Shown: in pieces, positions 57,259-64,000 of the stretch
Layout of the letters: each line of letters begins with the position of its first letter
Numbering within the stretch: the first letter of the stretch is position 1
Assembly: GCF_039545035.1 (NCBI RefSeq)
Contig: NZ_BAABRO010000010.1
Location: 238,917-302,916 of the forward strand
DNA length: 64,000 bases
Direction of reading: 5' to 3'
DNA from: Novipirellula caenicola
GTDB taxonomy: Bacteria; Planctomycetota; Planctomycetia; Pirellulales; Pirellulaceae
The notes under the pieces: model-generated
Databases searched by the model: none
The model's input: the letters and a program-made list of their open reading frames with translations, nothing else
Told to the model about the DNA's origin: nothing
Position numbers and translations under genes: made by a program

Positions 57259-59613
57259 ATGGACGCCATCCTCAAAGGACTGACCGAGTCTCAAAAGCAA
57301 GCGGTCACGCACATCGATGGACCGCTATTGATCTTGGCCGGCCCTGGTTCAGGAAAGACTCGCGTGGTCACGCACCGCATCGCTTACATGATTTCGCAAG
57401 GAGTCTCGCCTTCGCAAATCGCTGCGGTGACGTTTACCAACAAGGCGGCGGACGAAATGCGAGCTCGTGTCGGCCAATTGGCACCGGGCCAGCCTGTTTG
57501 GATGGGAACGTTCCACCGTTTCTGCGCCCAATTGCTTCGTCGCTACGCGTCGTTGGTCGGATTGGCCGAAAATTATTCGATCTATGACACTGCGGATTCG
57601 AAGCAGGCGATGAAGCGGGCGATCGCCGCTGCCAACGTTTCGACCAGCCATACGTCGCCCGAACAAATCACCTCGATCATCAGTAGCGCCAAAAACCGCT
57701 TGGTCACGCCGGAGATGATGTTGTCGGCGTCCAGCCGGACCGGGGATGCGGTTGCCGCAAAAGTCTATCCGGTGTACCAGCAGCAATTGCTGACGGCCAA
57801 CGCCGTTGATTTTGACGATCTGTTGTTCCATGTCGCAATCATGTTGCGAAACAATCCCGAACTACGCGAGGATTTGGATGCACGTTTCCGGTACATCTTG
57901 GTTGACGAATACCAAGACACGAACTTGGCCCAATACGCGATCGTCCGTGGGTTGTCGATCAACAATGCGAACCTCGCGGTGACCGGTGACCCGGATCAAT
58001 CGATCTACGGATGGCGCGGTGCGGATTTGAACAACATCCTCGACTTCGAAAAGGATTACCCGTCGGTCACCACAGTTCGTTTGGAACAGAACTATCGCAG
58101 CACACCTAACATCTTGCGTGTTGCGGACCAGTTGATTCGGCATAACCAAAAGCGAAAACAAAAAGATCTGTACACCCACAATCCCGAAGGCGATCCGGTC
58201 GTTTTGAGGATGTACGAAGACGGGTACCAGGAAGCCGACGGGATCGCGGACGAAATCGCCAACGCGATTCGAGTCGAAGGGATGCGGCCGCGTGATTTTG
58301 CGGTGCTGTGCCGAATGAATGCGCTGACACGTTCGTTAGAGCATTCGATGCGAAGCCGTGGTTTGCCTTACCAAATCATCAACGGCGTCGAATTCTATCA
58401 GCGGAAAGAGATCAAGGATCTGCTGGCGTACCTGCACTTGATCAATAACCCCAGCCACGATGTCGCGTTCCAACGCGTCGTCAACGTGCCAACACGTGGC
58501 ATCGGTGCGAAAACGGTCGAACGACTGCGACGCTATGCCGATGTGAACCAGGTGCCGATGTTGCAAGCGGCTCGCGATGTCTACCAAATCGAAGGGATCG
58601 CCAAGCGTTCGGCCACGTTTGTAACGCGTTTTGTCGAGTTGTATGATCGGCTGAGCAAGAAAGCGTCGGCGACGCTCGAAGACTTGCTGCGTTACTTGGT
58701 CGAAGAAACCAAATACGAGGCGTTCTTAGAAAAATCGTCGGTCGATCAGCAAGACAGCAGTGCAATTGGCAACGTCGATGAATTCATTTCCGCAGCGGTC
58801 GAATTCGACCGCCAGCATCCCGAAGATGGCACGTTAGAGGCCTTTTTGGAACAGGTGGCGTTGGTTTCGGACACGGACGCGTTCGAAGATTCCGACGACC
58901 GCGTGACGTTGATGACGCTGCATGCGGCGAAGGGACTCGAGTTTCCCTGCATCTATATCGTCGGGGTCGAACAAGGCTTGCTGCCGCATTCACGTTCGAT
59001 GGATACCGATGCGGGGTTTGAAGAAGAACGTCGGTTGTTGTTCGTGGGAATCACGCGGGCGATGCAGCGGTTGCAGCTGAGCGTGTGCAAGCGGCGGACG
59101 GTGCGAGGGGACACCCGGCCGGCGGTACCGAGTCCATTTTTGAACGAATTGCCACTGGATGAACTGAGGAAAGTGGAAAGCACCGTGGACCGCGATTGGT
59201 TCGACGAGGATCCTGACGCCCACGGCGGCTATCCCGAGTCATGGGACTTGCCGGACGAAAGCGACGACACGCTCTTGGATGATGCCGGGCCGACGGTGCA
59301 CGAGTCGGCCGCCAAGGCGTACGACGAAGTTTGCCAATTGCCCGAGGCGGAGATTGCCGAACGCGTCGAAAGCAAGAAACGAAAATCGGCTCAGGTGGCA
59401 GGTTTGAAGACCGCGGCCGATATGCTCAATGGAGGCGTCACGCCAGTCACCGCGTACCGCGAAGGAACGCTGGTGCGGCACATGGAATACGGCGAAGGCA
59501 CGGTGGTTTCGATCACCGGTCGAGGCCCAAAGCGGACCGCGACGGTTCGCTTTGACGATGGCGAACATAATTTCCGTTTGGCGTTTGCCAAGTTGGAAGT
59601 GATCGAGGGGTAA
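57259..59613 (+). CDS. UvrD/PcrA-type ATP-dependent 3'-5' DNA helicase
   Basis: 784 residues from ATG 57259, normal for PcrA/UvrD. Helicase motifs in order are AGPGSGKT (27-34, Walker A), AAVTFTNKAADEMRAR, GTFHRFCAQLLRRYA, VDEYQDTN (II), GDPDQSIYGWRGAD (III), VRLEQNYRST (IV), LMTLHAAKGLEFPCIY (V) and RRLLFVGITRAMQRL (VI). The C-terminal GTLVRHMEYGEGTVVSITGR is the Tudor-like domain that binds RNA polymerase in PcrA. Acts in nucleotide excision and transcription-coupled repair. The start at 57139 adds an atypical 40-residue leader and is not favoured. Confidence 0.95.
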   Translation: MDAILKGLTESQKQAVTHIDGPLLILAGPGSGKTRVVTHRIAYMISQGVSPSQIAAVTFTNKAADEMRARVGQLAPGQPVWMGTFHRFCAQLLRRYASLVGLAENYSIYDTADSKQAMKRAIAAANVSTSHTSPEQITSIISSAKNRLVTPEMMLSASSRTGDAVAAKVYPVYQQQLLTANAVDFDDLLFHVAIMLRNNPELREDLDARFRYILVDEYQDTNLAQYAIVRGLSINNANLAVTGDPDQSIYGWRGADLNNILDFEKDYPSVTTVRLEQNYRSTPNILRVADQLIRHNQKRKQKDLYTHNPEGDPVVLRMYEDGYQEADGIADEIANAIRVEGMRPRDFAVLCRMNALTRSLEHSMRSRGLPYQIINGVEFYQRKEIKDLLAYLHLINNPSHDVAFQRVVNVPTRGIGAKTVERLRRYADVNQVPMLQAARDVYQIEGIAKRSATFVTRFVELYDRLSKKASATLEDLLRYLVEETKYEAFLEKSSVDQQDSSAIGNVDEFISAAVEFDRQHPEDGTLEAFLEQVALVSDTDAFEDSDDRVTLMTLHAAKGLEFPCIYIVGVEQGLLPHSRSMDTDAGFEEERRLLFVGITRAMQRLQLSVCKRRTVRGDTRPAVPSPFLNELPLDELRKVESTVDRDWFDEDPDAHGGYPESWDLPDESDDTLLDDAGPTVHESAAKAYDEVCQLPEAEIAERVESKKRKSAQVAGLKTAADMLNGGVTPVTAYREGTLVRHMEYGEGTVVSITGRGPKRTATVRFDDGEHNFRLAFAKLEVIEG

Positions 59614-59727
59614 ACAGACGTCAAAACGTTGCGGAACGGGGGCTTAGTTTCTGGCGGGGCGGGCCAGGACGACATACGACTTGGTGGCGTGTTGGTTTGA
59701 TCGAGAGGCGAATGAGATTGATGGACT

Positions 59728-59784
59728 GAGGGCCGATAGGCACCGGGTAGTGCGTGGGCCCGGCCGCTTACGCGTCTCGGCTCA
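59728..59784 (+). repeat. GC-rich dispersed repeat core, copy 2 (diverged)
   Basis: GGGCCGATAGGCACCGGGTA and CCCGGCCGCTTACGCGTCTC followed by GGCTCA match the cores at 63529 and 63753 with several substitutions. Confidence 0.75.
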
Positions 59785-59831
59785 TCATTCGGCAAGCTGC
59801 CCGGGATTTGCGATGCCGTGAGGTTGATGGA

Positions 59832-59976
59832 CGAAAGTCGTTGACGGCTTGTTGATTTAGTGAAGGTTCCTGCGGCAAGGGGGTGTAGGATGGACTTCCT
59901 AGTCCGTCAATGATGGATTCGACGGACTAGGAAGTCCATCGTACGACTAAAACAACAAGCCGTTGACGACTTTCGC
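59832..59976. mobile_element. MITE-like element with 23-bp terminal inverted repeats and internal 20-bp palindrome
   Basis: Left end CGAAAGTCGTTGACGGCTTG + TTG (59832-59854) and right end CAACAAGCCGTTGACGACTT + TCG (59954-59976) are inverted copies matching at 21 of 23 positions. Inside, GATGGACTTCCTAGTCCGTC (59889-59908) and its exact complement (59921-59940) form a 20-bp palindrome with a 12-nt loop. There is no coding capacity. The same terminal sequence bounds the GC-rich core at 63491-63607. Confidence 0.75.
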
Positions 59977-60167
59977 TACGGAAGGGGGTGTGGACGAAAG
60001 TCTTGACGACTTCCGCTACGGGGAGTGTGTTGGGCGAGTCGAGGTGGGCTGTTGGTGAAATCAATGTGGTGGGCGGATCGGATTGAGTTTTGTAAATTTT
60101 GGCGAGCGATGGTGCCCGCAATCGCAATCGTCATTTATGTCCCTAACCATTTGAATCGAAGTTTGTC

Positions 60168-60674
60168 ATGAGTGAAAACGAATTCGCCCCTACCGACGCC
60201 TTGGTCGGCGTGATCATGGGCAGCCGCAATGATTGGGACACAATGCGGGCGGCAGCCGATATTTTGGACGAGTTGCAGATCCCCAACGAACGATTGGTGG
60301 TATCGGCGCATCGGACGCCGACCCGCATGGTCAACTACGCAACCCAGGCGAGCCAGCGTGGATTGAAGGTCATTATCGCAGGAGCGGGCGGTGCTGCTCA
60401 TTTGCCGGGGATGGTCGCCTCGGAAACCAATCTGCCAGTGATCGGAGTCCCCGTGCAAAGCCGAGCCCTGCAGGGACTCGATTCACTGTTGTCGATTGTG
60501 CAGATGCCCGGCGGCATTCCGGTTGCGACGATGTCGATTGGAACGTCCGGAGCCAAGAACGCAGGGCTGATGGCGGCGCGGATCTTGGCGTTGTCTGACG
60601 ATGCGTTGGCAAAACGATTGGCCGAGTTTGTCGAGAAACAAACTGCCGCAGTACTCGAATCGGCGGAGCTATAG
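60168..60674 (+). CDS. purE: N5-carboxyaminoimidazole ribonucleotide mutase
   Basis: 168 residues, the length of class I Pur[21 protein letters not shown] and [11 protein letters not shown] carry the conserved Ser and His used in catalysis, with [20 protein letters not shown] and [20 protein letters not shown] + MPGG following. It converts N5-CAIR to CAIR in purine synthesis, in octamers. purK follows 7 bp after the stop, forming the usual purEK pair. No strong ribosome binding site is seen before the ATG. Confidence 0.96.
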   Translation: MSENEFAPTDALVGVIMGSRNDWDTMRAAADILDELQIPNERLVVSAHRTPTRMVNYATQASQRGLKVIIAGAGGAAHLPGMVASETNLPVIGVPVQSRALQGLDSLLSIVQMPGGIPVATMSIGTSGAKNAGLMAARILALSDDALAKRLAEFVEKQTAAVLESAEL

Positions 60675-60681
60675 CATCAAC

Positions 60682-61884
60682 GTGAACGAGACGAATTTGA
60701 AAAACGATCCCAATCCCGCGTCAAACGTGATGCTGCCCGGCAGCACCATTGGAATGGTGGGCGGTGGCCAATTGGGCCGCATGTTCGCCATCGCCGCGAC
60801 TCAGATGGGTTACCAAGTGGTGGTGTTCTGCGAAACCGAGCAAGAGCCGGCAGCCCAGATCGCGCATCGCTGTGTCTTCGGACGGCTGAACAATATGGAC
60901 GCGGTCGAGGCGTTCGCGAACCAGTGTGATGTGATCACGTTAGAGTTCGAGAATATACCCGAAGCAACGATTGCCAAGTGCCAACAGTACGCCCCCACCT
61001 ACCCTTCGTCGGACGTGTTAGCGACGGCGCAAGATCGTTTGCGTGAAAAAAACACAATCCAAAACGCAGGACTTCCAGTCGCTCCGTTTGCGAAAGTCGT
61101 CGACGCAACATCATTGGCTGCCGCGGCAGACGCCGTGGGATTGCCGTTGATTTTAAAAACCGCTCGTAGCGGCTACGACGGCAAGGGGCAACATCGCATC
61201 AACACGCTTGCCGACGCAGTAAATGTCGATTGGTCGATGTGTGATGAATGGGTGGCCGAACAACTGATTGCATTCGATCGCGAAGTCTCGGTTGTGGTGG
61301 CTCGAACCGTCGACGGCCGGACGTCCACCTTCCCTATCTTTGAAAACGATCACGTCAACCACATCCTCGATGTGACCATGGTTCCAGCAACGTTGCCCGA
61401 CAACGTTCAGCAACGGGCGCGTGAGATTGCGATCATGACTGCCGAAGCTCTCGACGTCGTGGGACTGTTGTGCGTGGAAATGTTTGTGCGACCCAGTGCC
61501 GAAGGCGAGTTGGAAGTGATCATCAACGAAGTGGCACCGCGGCCCCATAACTCGGGTCACTTGACGATCGAAGCTTGCCACACAAGTCAGTTTGAACAAC
61601 ATGTCCGCGCGGTTTGTGGACTGCCGCTTGGCAATACCGACATGATCTGTGGCGGCGCTGCGATGGCCAATTTGCTCGGCGATGTGTGGGGCGACGAGAC
61701 GCAAACGCCTCCATGGGATCGTGCTCTTGCCGTGGACGCAGTGAAGCTGCATTTGTATGGCAAGGTTCACGCCAAACCAGGACGCAAGATGGGACACTTG
61801 ACCTGCGTCGGCGATGACCGAGACACGGTGGTCGAGAAAGTTCGCGAGGCGCGACGCCGGTTGACGTCTTCGTCGTCGATGTAG
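60682..61884 (+). CDS. purK: N5-carboxyaminoimidazole ribonucleotide synthase
   Basis: 400 residues from GTG 60682. GSTIGMVGGGQLGRMFAIAA is the N-terminal Rossmann motif, FENIPEATIAKC and LILKTARSGYDGKGQHRI the ATP-grasp lid, and VIINEVAPRPHNSGHLTIEA the Mg-ATP binding block. It makes N5-CAIR from AIR, ATP and bicarbonate, feeding PurE. The start is chosen because it lies 7 bp after purE with GGCGGAG upstream; ATG 60730 would also keep the whole domain. A longer frame overlapping purE is not needed. Confidence 0.94.
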   Translation: MNETNLKNDPNPASNVMLPGSTIGMVGGGQLGRMFAIAATQMGYQVVVFCETEQEPAAQIAHRCVFGRLNNMDAVEAFANQCDVITLEFENIPEATIAKCQQYAPTYPSSDVLATAQDRLREKNTIQNAGLPVAPFAKVVDATSLAAAADAVGLPLILKTARSGYDGKGQHRINTLADAVNVDWSMCDEWVAEQLIAFDREVSVVVARTVDGRTSTFPIFENDHVNHILDVTMVPATLPDNVQQRAREIAIMTAEALDVVGLLCVEMFVRPSAEGELEVIINEVAPRPHNSGHLTIEACHTSQFEQHVRAVCGLPLGNTDMICGGAAMANLLGDVWGDETQTPPWDRALAVDAVKLHLYGKVHAKPGRKMGHLTCVGDDRDTVVEKVREARRRLTSSSSM

Positions 61885-62208
61885 CGACGCGTTGTTTTTA
61901 TAACGGAGCGGTGCGGCGCCCCGCCCGGCGAATCTCGAACGTTTGACTCGCTGCAACCGAACGGGCTCCGCGCCGTACCATGAAAGAAAATAGATGGTAT
62001 CTTCGGCGAGGCATCGGGTATCACGTCACCCCCAGCCCCGGACGCTCACGCGACGCGGCTCACTCGATCCACAGCCCACGCGCCGCCGGGTGGCGACTAA
62101 ATCCGTCGAACCAGATCGGGGTGATGTGCCGCCGCGCCACTAGCGAAAACCACGCTATCGAATGCGACGTTGCGGTGTGAATCCCATCGATTTGCGAATC
62201 GCGACCGC
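61885..62208. other. Convergent intergenic region
   Basis: About 320 bp between purK and the CBS protein gene, which converge. No gene is seen; no strong hairpin is evident apart from short complementary arms near 61975-61996. Confidence 0.4.
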
Positions 62209-63147
62209 CTAGCGGCGGAATGATTCAGGCGTGGTGCTCGAGACGAAACTGAGGTAAAGCGTTTCGGCACCGCGGCGTTCTGGTTTGGGACGCAGAAGTT
62301 CCGCAGCGGCCTCGAGCAAATCACGACGGCTGACTTGCCCAAGCAAACGACCCTCCTCGATGATCGGCAATCGGCGATAAGGCGAATTGAGAAACATCTG
62401 GGCGATACCAAGCAAGTCGGTGCTCGGTTCTGCAGTCAACGCATCGGTGTCCATGTAGGGTCCGATTTGCCGCGGTTTCGCAGCGCGACGCAGGTTGTCG
62501 CTGGCGTGATGCTGCTTGGCGCGTTCAACGACTTCGCATGCCAATCGGCATTCGGCCCGCAATACGTCACGGCGACTGACTTGTCCCGCCAACCGTTCGC
62601 CCCGCAACACCGGAAGCCGACGATACGGTGTCTCTTGAAATTTGTGGGCAACGTCCAATAACGAATCATCTTCGTGGATGATACGGTTGCGATCCAAGTT
62701 CATGTATTGGTTCACGCTTGTTCCGGGCAGCTGATCATGCAGCGCCGCAATCAGGGCGCGCATCGCGGTCTTTTCGGAGAAGATGCCTAGATAATGTCCT
62801 TGGTTGTCGACCACCGGGGCCCCCGAGATTCGCCGACTCAGCAGATGATCGATCGCTTCAAAGACGTCCATCTCAGGATCAATGGTGACGAGTTTGCTGA
62901 CCATGAACTCACGAACGCGTGTGATGTGTAGACCTTCGTCACGTGCCGTTTCGACTGGTTCGGTCAACGCGTTCATGCAGCACTTTTCACTAAACACACC
63001 TAGATAACCACCATCGGAGCCAAGTACCGGCGCCCCTGAGATGTTGTCTCGCAGCAGTCTCGCAACGCTGTCCATGACATCACTCTCCGGAGTCAACGTC
63101 ACAAGATTGCGACGCATGATATCGCTTGCGGTCTTCACTTCGTTCAT
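62209..63147 (-). CDS. Four-CBS-domain protein
   Basis: 312 residues from ATG 63147. Four CBS motifs form two Bateman modules: MRRNLVTLTPESDVMDSVAR and DNISGAPVLGSDGGYLGVFS; MVSKLVTIDPEMDVFEAIDH with RRISGAPVVDNQGHYLGIFS; HEDDSLLDVAHKFQETPYRR with RLAGQVSRRDVLRAECR; and ALTAEPSTDLLGIAQMFLNS with RLLGQVSRRDLLEAAAEL. CBS pairs bind adenine nucleotides and act as energy sensors. There is no attached enzyme domain or membrane segment. The longer frame from 63231 adds non-typical residues. Its regulatory target is unknown. Confidence 0.92.
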   Translation of the reverse strand: MNEVKTASDIMRRNLVTLTPESDVMDSVARLLRDNISGAPVLGSDGGYLGVFSEKCCMNALTEPVETARDEGLHITRVREFMVSKLVTIDPEMDVFEAIDHLLSRRISGAPVVDNQGHYLGIFSEKTAMRALIAALHDQLPGTSVNQYMNLDRNRIIHEDDSLLDVAHKFQETPYRRLPVLRGERLAGQVSRRDVLRAECRLACEVVERAKQHHASDNLRRAAKPRQIGPYMDTDALTAEPSTDLLGIAQMFLNSPYRRLPIIEEGRLLGQVSRRDLLEAAAELLRPKPERRGAETLYLSFVSSTTPESFRR

Positions 63148-63490
63148 ATCCAAGCCCTTGCAGTAAGAGAAGAATCGAACCCACAAGTGGGGCTCAAGGT
63201 TGGTGATTGATCCCAACCTAACGCGGCGCAAGGTGTAAAGTCAAACTTTTCCCGCAATTCGGCTTGTGAAACATTGCGCAAAGGCGAATCGAGTCAATGA
63301 AGACTGCAGAAAGCGGGTGGGCAGCCGCGATACGCAAAGGGGATAGCCCTGGTTGTGCGTCTGGAAAGTCACTGCCGCATCGGCGCAAAAACCGTCATTT
63401 GCGAGTTGAGGGTTGAGGTGTGAAAGCCAACGCGGTGAAGCAATCTTTTAATGAGCGATGCTGCTAACTTGGCGGAGCAGAAGTCGGCTA

Positions 63491-63607
63491 CGGCTTGTTG
63501 AGTTAATCGAAATGCAAATCGCAACAGGGAGCCGTGGGCCGTAAGGCATCGGGTAGCGCGCGGGACCCGGCCGCTGACGCGTCGCGGCTCAGTAATTCAA
63601 CAAGCCG
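63491..63607. mobile_element. MITE-like element with 11-bp perfect terminal inverted repeats around a GC-rich core
   Basis: CGGCTTGTTGA (63491-63501) and TCAACAAGCCG (63597-63607) are exact inverted ends; between them lies GC-rich core copy 3 (63529-63591). The right end continues as TTGACGACTTTCG, the same as the terminal sequence of the element at 59832-59976. No coding capacity. Confidence 0.7.
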
Positions 63608-63650
63608 TTGACGACTTTCGTTAGGAGGATGGCAGAGGGACTCGTTGCCT
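63497..63650 (+). repeat. 154-bp direct repeat, copy 1
   Basis: Matches 63721-63874 over 154 bp with four substitutions and no gap, starting GTTGAGTTAATCGAAATGC and ending GAGGGACTCGTTGCCT. It includes GC-rich core copy 3. Confidence 0.93.
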
Positions 63651-63720
63651 CGTCCACTACGATGATGGTGGCTTCCTCAAGGGCGGAAGCTTGTTATCGG
63701 TCCAAAAGTCTTGACGACTT

Positions 63721-63874
63721 GTTGAGTTAATCGAAATGCAAATCGCAACAGGGAGCCGTGGGCCGTAAGGCACCGGGTAGCGCGCGGGACCCGGCCGCTG
63801 ACGCGTCGCGGCTCAGTAAATCAACGAGCCGTTGACGACTTTCGTTACGAGGATGGCAGAGGGACTCGTTGCCT
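63721..63874 (+). repeat. 154-bp direct repeat, copy 2
   Basis: Second copy, offset by exactly 224 bp, with GC-rich core copy 4 at 63753-63815. The left terminal sequence here is degraded (GACTTGTTGA), and the right end reads TCAACGAGCCG. Confidence 0.93.
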
Positions 63875-63912
63875 GGGATGGTGAAAAGCGGATTTTCCCC
63901 GGTTTGTTTTTG

Positions 63913-64000
63913 TTACACCCCTGCATAGGCGATCGTGCGACGCGATTGGGTCGAATCCTTCAAGCCATGTTGCACCAGCCAGGCTTGCAAGTCTTTGTTG
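63913..64000 (-). CDS. 3' end of an unidentified gene (cut by window edge)
   Basis: On the minus strand an open frame enters from the right edge and reads NKDLQAWLVQHGLKDSTQSR then RTIAYAGV before a TAA at 63913-63915. Only 28 residues are visible, too few to name a family. Codon usage is regular and there is no in-frame stop, which supports a real gene end. Confidence 0.45.
   Translation of the reverse strand, partial: NKDLQAWLVQHGLKDSTQSRRTIAYAGV

Larger units (their letters stand above)
59614..60167. other. Repeat-rich intergenic region before purE
   Basis: 550 bp with no gene. It holds a GC-rich repeat core (59728-59784) and a MITE-like element (59832-59976) with an internal palindrome; a partial extra copy of the terminal sequence (GGACGAAAGTCTTGACGACT) follows at 59991. 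Confidence 0.65.
63148..63912. other. Repeat-rich intergenic region at the right end
   Basis: 765 bp without a gene; almost half consists of two copies of a 154-bp direct repeat containing the GC-rich core. Confidence 0.6.

Overview
The window looks like chromosomal DNA of a marine planctomycete of the Rhodopirellula/Novipirellula type (Pirellulales). Reasons: two paired PSCyt1-DUF1549-DUF1553 and DUF1501 modules, a FecR-LamG protein, several formylglycine sulfatases, Tat-exported Gfo/Idh/MocA proteins, a LEPR-like surface-sorting motif (LEDRMLLA), few Shine-Dalgarno sites before secreted genes, and many palindromic intergenic repeats. Nothing points to a phage or plasmid.

Layout. 1-3.3 kb: 5' part of a squalene/hopene-cyclase-like gene, an O-antigen-ligase-like gene and an acyltransferase 3 gene, all on the minus strand. 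3.6-13 kb: rex, a BON-like small protein, a LarA-family protein, a secreted sialidase-like protein, MarR and OsmC proteins, a DUF3592 protein, a Gfo/Idh/MocA protein plus a truncated second copy, and a YceI/membrane-protein pair. 13.3-33.1 kb: a polysaccharide-degradation region with two cytochrome-domain modules, a FecR-LamG protein, three sulfatases and a GH16 enzyme whose active site fits kappa-carrageenase-like enzymes. 33.3-46.5 kb: an acyl-CoA catabolic island (below). 46.6-57 kb: YebC, a 179-bp tandem repeat array, small genes, a secreted vanadium-haloperoxidase-like protein, a WD40 pseudogene, tRNA-Arg(ACG) and a DUF2237 gene. 57-64 kb: PcrA/UvrD helicase, purE-purK, a four-CBS protein, and repeat-rich DNA up to a gene cut by the window edge.

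The most interesting part is 33.3-46.5 kb. A B12-dependent mutase with separate large and small subunits carries the Phe/Gln pair known from isobutyryl-CoA mutase (F65, Q183; spacing exactly 118), not the Tyr/Arg pair of methylmalonyl-CoA mutase. The next gene fuses a MeaB-type GTPase chaperone to 2-methylcitrate dehydratase (PrpD). A divergent prpB lies upstream. Downstream come a methylcrotonyl/geranyl-CoA-type carboxyltransferase, AtuA, an enoyl-CoA hydratase, a long acyl-CoA dehydrogenase and two SDRs, which matches most of the Atu (acyclic terpene) gene set but lacks the biotin carboxylase. I infer a pathway for a branched acid or isoprenoid, with carbon rearrangement at one end and propionyl-CoA disposal by the methylcitrate cycle at the other.

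The second theme is repeats: a 179-bp tandem array with a dispersed relative, MITE-like elements with terminal inverted repeats, a GC-rich core present four times, a 154-bp direct repeat, several perfect palindromes, and a 93-bp identical tract shared by the two Gfo/Idh copies.
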